The translations under genes and the position numbers were made by a program. A model generated the notes under the pieces. The model was not told where the DNA came from. It was given only the letters and a program-made list of their open reading frames with translations, and made no database searches. Shown in pieces: positions 13,501 through 20,500 of a stretch of DNA of 64,000 bases. The stretch is from Imbricaverruca yamaguchii (Eukaryota > Arthropoda > Thecostraca > Neoverrucidae). The DNA is taken from contig JAOTOL010001455.1 of the NCBI GenBank assembly GCA_034440575.1, forward strand, positions 248,001 through 312,000. Direction: 5' to 3'. The stretch's first letter is position 1. The number at the start of each line of letters is the position of its first letter.

Positions 13501-15006
13501 GGGTTTGTGTGTTTGTAGCCCCCATCGTGTGGCCATATCCTTGACAAAAGGAACAGCGACGAGGGAGGGGTGCACGTGGTGTTACTTTGTATGTGATGTA
13601 ACCAGCTGTGACATATGTGGGTTGTTGTTTGGATGTGAAAGTCAGGATGAGAATGTGAGTGTTTGGTTTGTTTGTGGGGGAGGGGGCCGGTACACCGAGG
13701 AGATCCCTTGGCTCGCAAACCTGCGAGCCAGTCTCTCCTCAGGCATCCATTCCAACTCCCATGCGTGTATTATCCCCTGAGATGTGTTGCGGTGTGTGTC
13801 TGGTGTTATGGTGACCTGTGTGTTTAAGAGGTGTGTGATCTGCTCTAAGATGTGTGCGTCCGTGGTGTCGCAGGCCTGGATCAAGAGCTCCCCAGATTTT
13901 AGATGGCGTGCGTGTAGGGGAGCTTGTGTCCGAGACGGGTGACCTCAGTTTCCACCTCCCAAGGGTCAAGGCTGGTCATAGGCCGACCATCGACCGGGCG
14001 ACAGACATAGAAATCACCCGTCGGTTCGTCTGTTGTGGTGTGAGGCATAGTGCGTGGAGTGTTCAGTGTGGGTCTTGGGTTTGCCGGTGGAGTAGGAGAG
14101 AAAGGTGAACGCTTTACAAATATCGGCGGTATTGGGGGCACCTTCGGCACCGGACTCAGCGACTTGAGTGCAATACGTCTTCGCCGCGCAGGTTTGCGCA
14201 TTATGCTCAGCCAGATGATCACTGCGCGGTTGGATGCCTTTCCATGCTATCGCTGAATCATCGCGGTTTCTAATATAGACACCCGACCAACGATAAATGA
14301 AGTGAGAAACTTCAAATCGTTGTTGGATGGCCAAAGTGCACTTCCAGTTGCCGACGTGATCCCTTCCTAGTGTCACCTATTCCCTGCAATGTGACCTTGG
14401 AGTTTGTTTTCTATCGAGGGTTCCCTTAGATATAATATACGAACACCATGTTCGGCAGATGAGCCAGATTTCTGCAAGATTGCTGCCAATAGCTGCTGAA
14501 GTCCATTGCTTTTCAGTGCACGCATACCTGAACTGGAAGCAGTTTCCGCAAACGTGCTCCTGTGTCGCATAGGAGACACGTATACCAATATATATGCACT
14601 TTTCCAAATTGCTGAAATGCTTTGCTTAATTTTTACCTCCAGGATTTTCGCAAAATCCTGGCACAATCAGCCAGTCTTCACATGATGCCGAGAGAACACA
14701 GATGCGGTCGGTCAACAAGTGCCCCACCGCGCTATGGTGCCAGGCTCTGTATCTGCAGCACCCGAGAACCGTAGGCCGCCCCACGCCGCTGCTCGTCCAA
14801 CGGCTATACTGGCGCCTTCCGCTGGTTCAGTGCCTAACCGTCGAGCTCGTCATGTTCGTGTAATCACCAGACGCGTTCTCGTCCACAGAACGCAGTGCAA
14901 AGCCAAGGGTGCGTTCGCCGCGAAGCCGCAGGGTGACCTGTACTGCCACCAGAACTGCCTCGGCTACCCGAGCCACTGTCCCGACGACAAGTGCAAGTGC
15001 TACTGA
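1396..15006 (+). CDS. AA15 lytic polysaccharide monooxygenase (LPMO_10 / chitin-binding type-4 domain), six exons, 5' end missing
   Basis: This is a secreted copper enzyme that oxidatively cleaves chitin or cellulose; in arthropods AA15 enzymes act in cuticle remodelling or digestion (family knowledge). Exons read from sequence are 1396-1503, 4158-4288, 4848-4957, 9743-10015, about 10585-10881 and 14889-15006. They join in phase to 344 residues counted from His1. The mature start HGRLMDPPARNALWRFGFPN is the family hallmark. The second histidine-brace ligand falls at residue 91 (ELTANHMG), the number reported for the firebrat enzyme TdAA15A. Cys-rich blocks KCGVCGD and CTQC..W.YY.GN.WG.C follow, then ETFINCADVAI. 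The C-terminus carries two tandem Cys modules (C-x15-C...C...C-x-C), one each from exons 5 and 6. The signal-peptide exon is not found. The exon 5 acceptor is weak (CTGCGAG|GTCTCG). Introns hold minisatellites, a LINE fragment and TA microsatellites. Confidence 0.9.
1510..1890. repeat. 11-bp minisatellite (GTGCTGGCGCC) at the donor side of the AA15 intron
   Basis: More than 30 variants of GTGCTGGCGCC / GTACTGGCGCC / GTGCTGGCGCT start a few bases after the donor GTGAGT at 1504. The regular period keeps several frames open on both strands, giving Ala/Arg/Gln-rich reading frames that are not genes. Confidence 0.9.
1891..4157 (+). other. AA15 intron, no gene recognised
   Basis: It contains a degenerate CCTAA/CCAAC-rich stretch at about 2265-2375 and three CACGTG hexamers within 36 bp (3736, 3758, 3766). 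No exon-like conserved reading frame was found. Confidence 0.5.
4158..4288 (+). CDS. AA15 gene, exon with KCGVCGD cysteine block
   Basis: Acceptor TTTTCAG|TGCAG, donor GGACAG|GTCAGT. It completes codon 36 and encodes residues 37-79, including KCGVCGDNYADP and GKRYAPGQ, typical AA15 core sequence. Phase 1 in, phase 0 out. Confidence 0.92.
4848..4957 (+). CDS. AA15 gene, exon with second copper ligand His91
   Basis: Acceptor TCCTAG|TTGG, donor AACCG|GTGAGT. It encodes residues 80-115 plus two bases. VEVELTANHMGNFVIRLCP carries the predicted second His of the histidine brace, followed by a conserved TQECLNR. Confidence 0.92.
5369..5550. repeat. 61-bp tandem triplication
   Basis: Three near-identical units each begin GGATCCGCCCCTGTGTGG and contain CCAGTCGACAGACAGTGTCC. 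They lie in an AA15 intron just before the GT microsatellite. Confidence 0.88.
5638..5709. repeat. (GT)n microsatellite
   Basis: About 36 uninterrupted GT dinucleotides in the AA15 intron. Confidence 0.97.
5704..6070. repeat. Dispersed repeat copy 1 (partner at 12436-12600)
   Basis: GTGAATTTTGCCAGCCTGCC, then CGTGTGGTGATATCGGCTG, and further on GGGTCATCGCC and AACATTGCAAA. The same order occurs at 12436-12600, next to the LINE gag remnant, so it may be part of that LINE family. Confidence 0.6.
6071..7000. other. AA15 intron, no gene recognised
   Basis: T-rich sequence is followed by a few CACGTGCTGTACGACACGCAT units (6240-6310) related to the array at 8190-8520. Otherwise unique with no coding signal. 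Confidence 0.45.
7001..7420 (-). CDS. Unidentified 139-codon open frame in the AA15 intron
   Basis: I do not recognise this protein. It is an open frame of normal complexity with mixed hydrophobic and basic segments (YILPLIIEKIPQECL; FTKNRLIAKNLKRKS) and an acidic/basic tail (DDEAKTFLDDDTLKRARGRP). It lies antisense within an intron and has no visible promoter or splice context. It could be a degraded mobile-element ORF or a chance frame. Confidence 0.2.
   Translation of the reverse strand: MRTVNMELRVSRGIGGLVSQCKRVWAWELAQVFNYILPLIIEKIPQECLRNVLSIVDFTKNRLIAKNLKRKSAKCMRAQNKFRSQFAINLSGDEVYSVSLKRGDHVVSDDEAKTFLDDDTLKRARGRPTRIYDHLSARS
7421..8189. other. AA15 intron, no gene recognised
   Basis: GC-rich at 7430-7690, then AT-rich unique sequence. 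Nothing further supported. Confidence 0.4.
8190..8520. repeat. About 26-bp minisatellite (CACCACGTGTTGTACGACAC)
   Basis: Roughly a dozen units of CACCACGTGTTGTACGACAC followed by GCATCA, with variable spacing. Related short copies lie at 6240-6310. Confidence 0.85.
8745..9412 (+). mobile_element. 0.7-kb dispersed element, copy A (inverted partner at 41628-42290)
   Basis: From CAACCGCCCCCCTCAGGTTT to CCCCTGGTGACG this stretch matches the reverse complement of 41628-42290 in order. Shared blocks include CAAATTTGGCATACC..., TTTCAAAATTTTGAAGTCAG, CGTTTCTCGGTCT and CCATTGGAAAAGGAAAA. No ORF is present, so it is probably a non-autonomous element. Family unknown. Confidence 0.8.
9488..9585 (+). mobile_element. 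SINE 3' fragment
   Basis: GCGTGAGAGATTGGCGACAC followed by TACATGACTCAATGGTCGGTG and TGTCGCAAAACCAATGACCA matches the 3' half of the tRNA-derived SINE at 52130-52297. The tRNA-like head is missing. Confidence 0.7.
9743..10015 (+). CDS. AA15 gene, exon with central and C-terminal catalytic core
   Basis: Acceptor CCCCACAG|GCACG, donor CAGCAG|GTCAGG. It completes R116 and encodes residues 117-206, including HVLKLAG, FRWQVELPPYLTC, TQCVMQWTYYAGNTWGTC and QETFINCADVAI. The aromatic residue just before NCADVAI may be the axial copper neighbour (Tyr in TdAA15A; Phe186 here if aligned correctly, which is inference). Confidence 0.92.
10056..10109. repeat. (TA)n microsatellite, left of the 0.35-kb element
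   Basis: About 25 TA dinucleotides immediately left of a short element with inverted GGCCGAAAC motifs. A second (TA)n lies at 10477-10520. Confidence 0.95.
10179..10210 (-). ncRNA. Hammerhead-ribozyme-like core, minus copy
   Basis: On the - strand: CTGAAGA, a GGCC-TGT-GGCC hairpin, then GAAAC. This fits the conserved CUGANGA / stem II / GAAA core. Stems I and III are not convincing by eye, so catalysis is unproven. Confidence 0.35.
10402..10433 (+). ncRNA. Hammerhead-ribozyme-like core, plus copy
   Basis: Identical core to the copy at 10179-10210 (CTGAAGA, GGCCTGTGGCC, GAAAC). The nucleotide where cleavage would be expected is less favourable here. It may be a decayed copy. Confidence 0.35.
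10477..10520. repeat. (TA)n microsatellite, right of the 0.35-kb element
   Basis: About 22 TA dinucleotides followed by an A run, 40-60 bp before the AA15 exon 5 region. Confidence 0.95.
10585..10881 (+). CDS. AA15 gene, exon with first C-terminal Cys module (5' limit uncertain)
   Basis: The frame is fixed by its neighbours. Only an AG at 10583-10584 gives the required phase, and that acceptor lacks a good pyrimidine tract, so the 5' edge is tentative. It encodes a linker and then C-IPRGPFASAPNATETC...C....QC...RCIC. The donor GCATATGCAT|GTGAGT at 10882 is strong. Confidence 0.75.
11010..11115. repeat. 44-bp tandem duplication
   Basis: Two copies of GCATTTCGATGTGTGCAAGA followed by GGGTGCRGTCATAAT in the last AA15 intron. 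Confidence 0.8.
11116..11620 (+). other. AA15 intron, no gene recognised
   Basis: Unique sequence with no supported feature. Confidence 0.4.
11625..11905. repeat. Degenerate minisatellite (AAGTCCATAATTCGGCAC)
   Basis: About seven variants of TATGCTAAGTCCATAATTCG followed by GCACARYGC at irregular 35-60 bp spacing. Confidence 0.8.
11906..12435 (+). other. AA15 intron, no gene recognised
   Basis: Unique sequence. Nothing supported. Confidence 0.4.
12436..12600. repeat. Dispersed repeat copy 2 (partner at 5704-6070)
   Basis: AGCAGCCTGCCATCGTGTGG followed by TGATTTCGGCTG and GGGTCATCGCC...AACATTGCAAA repeats the order seen at 5704-6070. T-rich (TTTG)n sequence follows to 12780. Confidence 0.6.
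12807..14222 (-). pseudogene. Non-LTR retrotransposon ORF1 (gag-like) remnant, frameshifted
   Basis: Decayed LINE ORF1 on the minus strand, inside the last AA15 intron. Zinc knuckles are visible: CGLCAEPHYTIEC, then CVGCGGNHSSRDGAC, followed by CPRWRKEKDILRLIHIE. That is the CCHC cluster plus the C-P-x-[WY]-x-x-E-x-x-I tail of Jockey/I-type ORF1 proteins. A further knuckle (FCQGYGHT) lies in another frame, and upstream gag sequence (ETEVTRLGHKLPYTHA; IIHAWELEWMPEERLARRF) lies in two more frames, so at least two frameshifts separate the parts. The 3' part is rich in Pro/Gln/Thr and ends in KRKK-stop at 12807. No reverse transcriptase follows, so the element is incomplete. The insertion runs opposite to the host gene. 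Confidence 0.8.
14223..14888 (+). other. AA15 last intron, 3' part
   Basis: No repeat or gene recognised. It ends at the acceptor TCGTCCACAG before 14889. Confidence 0.45.
14889..15006 (+). CDS. AA15 gene, terminal exon with second Cys module and stop
   Basis: Acceptor TCGTCCACAG|AACG. It encodes TQCKAKGAFA, YCHQNCLGYPSHCPDDKCKC and Tyr-stop (TGA 15004-15006). The Cys spacing repeats that of the previous exon, giving a duplicated C-terminal module; the single module C...C...CL.YP..CP...C.C is usual at AA15 C-termini. Confidence 0.9.
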
Positions 15007-15267
15007 GCGGACGTGCAGGGCTGGTGCTGACGCGACGCCAGCGCTACTGCGGACACTATTGGAACCACGCTGTGGTGGCCGCCACTCGGCCAGCCGTGAT
15101 ATGGATTGCCTGCAGTGTCTGGTGGTGTCCTCTACTCGCGCAGCCTGACCGGCGGCATGACGTCAACCGATCGGCACCTCGGTGCCGATGGATGTCCATG
15201 GTACAGAATCACCTCTTCGTTCTTAATACTTGTCCATGTCACAGAATCGACTTCTGGTCCCTGATGT

Positions 15268-15273
15268 AATAAA
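15268..15273 (+). terminator. Candidate poly(A) signal AATAAA of the AA15 gene
   Basis: AATAAA lies 262 bp after the stop codon and is followed by an (AAAT)n run. Cleavage site not determinable. Confidence 0.5.
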
Positions 15274-15316
15274 TGCATAAATAAATAAATAAATAAATAA
15301 ATATAAATATAAGTAT

Positions 15317-15330
<14 letters not shown>

Positions 15331-15396
<66 letters not shown>
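15331..15396. repeat. (TA)n microsatellite
   Basis: About 32 TA dinucleotides, preceded by (AAAT)n and (CA)n, downstream of the AA15 gene. Confidence 0.95.
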
Positions 15397-15400
<4 letters not shown>

Positions 15401-16149
15401 ATATATTGACGGCCGCTGATAACCTGATTGCGGTGCTCAGATGTAGCTCAGATAGCGTGGGAACGGCATTTACCGCACATATCTGGATCGCACGCAATAT
15501 GATAAATCAAACCACCTACATAGAGTGCAGGACTAGGTTTACTGTGGATGCATTGCGGCAACACTGGTATAGCTACTGCAAGTCTATGTGCAATGCAACA
15601 CAAACTTGTGGACGTATGACTGGGATTTGTAAACTGAATCGACGTATACTTGGATACTTGGAGGTGACACCGAATACATCCTTCAAATCTTGCTCACCCT
15701 AGTCTACCGGAAAGAGCTGTGATGGTGCAGATTAATTGTACTTGGGTGATGTGCATCAGTTCACATTAAGACGCCCTAAGTCGCTGCTGTTTTCTTGTGT
15801 CACTGACGGTCCCAAACAAATGTCACATTCAGTCGACTTTTATGTCCAGCACAAATCACTTATCCACGTGCGGTTCCACCTACGAGGAGCCACTAGCGTC
15901 TGACATGCAAAATATACGCACCATGGTACCGATATAGAAGCTAGTCAGCCACGTTCGGCCGGTCTGGCGAAATCTAGCCGCGGTACAAAACACGGCCCTA
16001 CGCCGGTTCACGTGAACACAAGTCGACCAAACTCGAAGCCTGCATTCAATAAGATTTTATAGCAAGCCCGTGTACTAAAATGAATTAAAAAACATGCCAC
16101 TGAATTAGGCTCGATGCCGAAGGACATTGATCGCCGGGTCAAATGTCGG
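15397..16149. other. Intergenic, between convergent genes
   Basis: Unique sequence with no coding or RNA feature recognised. Confidence 0.45.
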
Positions 16150-16505
16150 GCGAAACCGACGCTCAGACCTGCCAGCGGCCAGAGCAGCCAGCGGCCAGAG
16201 CAGCTAGCGGCCAGGACAGCCAGCGGGCACAACGTTCAGCGGCCAAGGTAGACAGCGGGCACAACAGCCAGCGGACACAACAGCCAGCGGTCACAACAGC
16301 CAGCGCTCACAACAGCCAGCGGCCAAGGTAGCCAGAGGTCAGGGCAGCCAGCGGGCACAACAGTCAGTGGCCAGGACAGCCAGCGGGTACAACAGCCAGC
16401 GGCCGCAACAGCCAGCGGGCAAATCAGCCAGCGGCCAGTGGCCACAACAGCCAGCGGGCCACAACAGTCAGTGGCCAGAGCAGCTGGCGGCCAGAGCGAC
16501 TAGTG
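16150..16505. repeat. About 17-18-bp minisatellite (AGCCAGCGGCCACAACAG)
   Basis: About 20 variants of CAGCGGCCAGAGCAGC / CAGCGGGCACAACAGC in the intergenic space between the AA15 and SHOC2 ends. A (CA)-rich stretch follows at 16570-16650. Confidence 0.92.
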
Positions 16506-17025
16506 AGTGGCAGAAGCCAGCGATCGGCTGGCTCTCGCCGCAAGGGGAGGCCGCGCTCGTGCCGTACCATCACAATTCAGACAAGCCCATCCACATGCGC
16601 ACGACACACACACACAAGCGCACACGCACGAGCACGCACACAGGCTGTACAGTCCCGACAGACGCACGGCACGCGCGACTGGAGACTTGCGTGTAGCGAC
16701 TGTACATCTCATAGATCACGGTCGCGTCGTGCGCTGTCTCAGCACGCGCCGTGCCTACCAGCCACCCAAACCAACGCTCCATGATGTCCGTACGAAGGTC
16801 GTGATGTCCATACCGGCGCGTGCCACACTGGCCACCCGGACCAGCATGTGCCACACTGGCCAGCCACTTGGCACGACAAAAATGCTGACGCATCTATGGG
16901 ATCACAGCGAAGCCCGACAAGGCGGCGCGCGGCGCCTGCGTCGAGACTGCGCGGCGACGTCAGACATACAATCACACTTCACATTTGATACGACTTTGTG
17001 CGTTTGCGAGGGGCCCACAGCCGGA

Positions 17026-17205
17026 CCGGGGTCAGCTACGGGGCCGGGGCTGGGGTCGGGTACGGGGCCGGGGCCGGGGTCGGGGTCAGGGTCGAGGCCG
17101 GGGTCAGGGCCAGGGTCATGGTCAGGGTCGGGGCCGGGGTCAGGGCCGGGGTCGGAGTCAGGGTCGGAGTCAGGGTCAGGGCCGGGACCGGGACCGGGAC
17201 CACAG
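17026..17205 (+). repeat. G-rich minisatellite GGGGTCAGGGCC, G-quadruplex-prone
   Basis: Runs of GGGG/GGG separated by 2-3 bases for about 180 bp on the + strand (C-rich in the SHOC2 sense). It lies about 350-530 bp past the SHOC2 stop, possibly within its 3' UTR or terminator region. Confidence 0.85.
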
Positions 17206-17555
17206 TGGCGGAGATGGTCCGCACACGAGGCACAGTAGCCGGGATGATGCGGCGCTGGCTGGGCCAGATCTTTGCCGTGTCGTCTGCTGGGAAGCCTAAT
17301 GACGAGAACGACACCAGGCGACCCGGGAGCGGTCCGGAACACCCGCGGGAGGGCAGGGGTCATCGGTGTGGACATCATAGTGTTCTAGCAGGGGACCGGG
17401 CGGGGAGGGAGCTCGGCTCGGCCCACAGACGTAGCCCAGCCGGCGGGTGGGCAGGGTACATCGCGGGACTCAGATGACACTCATCTGGTCCGACACTCTT
17501 CCCAGGCCCGTGCGGCACTCATGTGACGGCACTCGTATGGCGCAGCCCGTGGGTG

Positions 17556-17591
17556 TCACATCGTGCGGTATGGCCCCTGCATCTTCAGAAA
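17556..17591 (-). CDS. SHOC2: SHOC2 exon 11 (terminal 11 codons and stop)
   Basis: The acceptor on the minus strand is GTTCGCAG|TTTCTG. It encodes [11 protein letters not shown] and TGA. The peptide is almost identical to the last residues of human SHOC2, which makes this 36-bp coding exon recognisable despite its size and 2.5 kb of intron. Confidence 0.93.
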   Translation of the reverse strand, partial: FLKMQGPYRTM

Positions 17592-20500
17592 CTGCGAACA
17601 CAAACCGAGTGGAGTGTCACTGTATCGCATACGCACGCGCACGAGCACACACACACACACGACGCAAAATGTACACATTTTGCGTCGTTGTTACACATTG
17701 TCGTCGCCATCGACCTCTTAGTTCGGTTTTAAATTTTTTTTTTTTAAACCACCAAACTACAGAACACCACTCCGTATATGCATGAGACATGGAGTGTTGT
17801 TTTTGTTCAATGGTCGTAATTTTTTCATCTATAATTTTGTCTATATATCCGGAGTCATATTTTTTCATCTTCACGCTAATGATGGTTCATGGGACTTCGT
17901 CAACAATGACAGCAAGCACTGTATGAAAGGACCCCGTGGAAATTCGCAAGGCGGTGTAATGTACTTTTTCGGCCTCCGCTTACTGGAGATGCTCGCTTCA
18001 ACACAAACAAAACACACATAGCCAAGCTTGGGACGAAAGAAAGTTATAAAGCAAAAACTGTAATGTCTTGTCCGCTCCATACTCCAATCGGGAGACAATT
18101 TTTAGAATATGCATGACCCTGCAAACGTGCATCAGAATGTGTTCAGGTATTTGCTTCACATCAAACCCAATTCAAAGCAAAGCCGACAATCAAATTCGAT
18201 CCAGAGGCATTGACCAACTGGCTGGACAAGCACCGACCAACCAAGTACTGTCCCACCGCCCAAATCCAAGGTCGGGGAACGATTGGTTGGTTATTGGTTT
18301 ACGACACATCGACCGTTGAGTCATGTAGCGTCGCCAATCTCTCACGCCGATTGGTCGCGGGCGAAGAGTAGCGACAGGTGAGGCTCGAACTCACAACCTT
18401 TCGTTTGTGAGACGAGCAACTTACCCCTAGGCTACTCGTCCCCAGGTCGGGGAACGAAGAGAGATCGAACGATATTCTGCGCTACCTCATGTTATATATC
18501 ATGTTGCATTATAGCAAACAAAGGGACAATAGGAACACAACCTTGCGGCACACCATTATTCTGAGTGAAATTTATGTAAACAATTACGTCAGAAGTGGCT
18601 CCCGACACGAACGCGAAAGAAATCATTTGGAATTTAGGATGCTCCGACCAAAACTGATAATTCGCGTACGTGAATGAAACATTTGGATCGGGAATTGCTA
18701 ACGAATGTTCAAGTAGCTCTAGACATGCCAGCATTCTACCGCTTCAAACGTATCCCATGTCGCCCTGCGGAATCATAAATACCCTTGAGATCAATGAAAA
18801 CTGTCCTCATTTCCCCGCCTTTACGCAATTGGAACGCATTGCAGCATCTGAGATTAAACATGGCCGCACGTAATGTTTTCTCAAAGCCATATTACGCATC
18901 TATAGATATTGTAGCATTCTAAAACACGCTTAGCCAGACGCTGATCATTTTCTCTATCAGATTTCAAAGGCAAAGAGTTAATGCAAGGGATTTCAACTAC
19001 CCTCGTAAGCTTCACGATCAGGATCGCAACAGCTTTGCATCCAGACTTCGGAAACTCGCAGCTACGACACAATGAAGTATGACAGGCAAAGTGAGACGGA
19101 AGCACGCGTAGTGGAAGACACTGACAACACCAAGCAGCGTTGTCTGTGTCTTCGAGCCCCTCGTGAACATTTCGCAGTGCTTCGACTGATGATTTTAAGT
19201 CGGCAATGGTACCGCGGCTGGTGTGTGGTTGTGTGAGAATATGCTTAATCTGAGACGTGACTTGGGCTTCGCTGCGACTGTCACGCACAGCCAAAAACAT
19301 CCACCGTGTGCGTGAGACAGCGATGACTACTCGCAGCACTGGAAGTGGAGAGATCCTCTTCTAGTGATGGGAGTAGTCTTGGGTATTCAGTATTGTTTAC
19401 CCAAAGCATTTTCAACACGCCACCACATGTGTGGAAATTGGCTGCAACTGCTCTACGTACACCTTTCATGATACATGTTAAACTTCGCTGACCGTAGACG
19501 GACCAGAACTCTTGCCTATCGCAACGCAATAAGCTTGAATGCAGCTGTTTCGACTAAATTATATATAAACACAGCACCACGCCAAAAGTACACCCAGACA
19601 CTTGGTCAGGTGCATCCGACACGAGCAAGCAAGACACACCGGGACAGGTATCATTTAGTCAATGGTCCCAGGACTCCTCGGACCATCCTTGCATAGCCCA
19701 TGTCGGCACTTTGTATTGCGATTGCTGCATATATGAGACAGGTAGTCAGTTATGTGAGCTTTATAGCGCGTCCACATCGTATATATTACAAATTGCTCCC
19801 GGGAGTTGGTGTTAAAGATAATCAGAAAGCACATGAGATACGTGTCCGGTCTCCATGGCCAGACAAAGCCCCGGAGTGACCTGGATGACAAGACTGGAAC
19901 CGGCTGCCACGATCTCCGGTGGTATATGACTCATTGGGCAGTTCCACAGACTGACCTGAATGACAAGACTGGGCCCGGCTGCCATGATCTCCAGTGGTAT
20001 ATGACTCAGCGGGCAGTTCCACAGACTGACCTGAATGACAAGACTGGGCCCGGCTGCCACGATCTCCGGTGGTATATGACTCAGCGGGCAGTTTCACAGA
20101 CTGACCTGAATGACAAGACTGGGCCCGGCTGCCACGATCTCCGGTGGTATATGACTCAGCGGGCAGTTCTCCAGACTGAGCAGCTGAAGGTTGGAGCAGA
20201 GAACCAGCTCGTACGGCAGGCCGTGCAGGTTCGGGTTGTCGTTGATGTAGAGCGACTCGAGAGACTCGAGGTTGCCTACCTCCTCGACCAGGTGGCTGAT
20301 GTTGTTCTCACCGGCGCTCAGGTACGTCAGGTTGGTCAGCAGTCTGGCGGGAGAAGATGATACAGATTACGCTGTATTTGTTCACCACCAACTGAAGCCA
20401 GGGAATGGTGTTAGTCTTGCATTGGTAATTCAACCTATTTGCCGACGGACGCAGTCTTTCGATGCAGATGACTATGTTTACGTTTCATTGTCGCAAGCCA

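Noticed and set aside
16507..17477. Gly/Pro-rich frames of 150-243 codons
   Set aside because: They are driven by the GGGxCxGGG repeat and lie open in several overlapping frames; no domain.
19812..20097. Separate small LRR protein encoded by the 75-bp repeats
   Set aside because: The peptide repeats the SHOC2 C-terminal segment; it is a tandem copy of exon sequence in the intron and not an independent gene.
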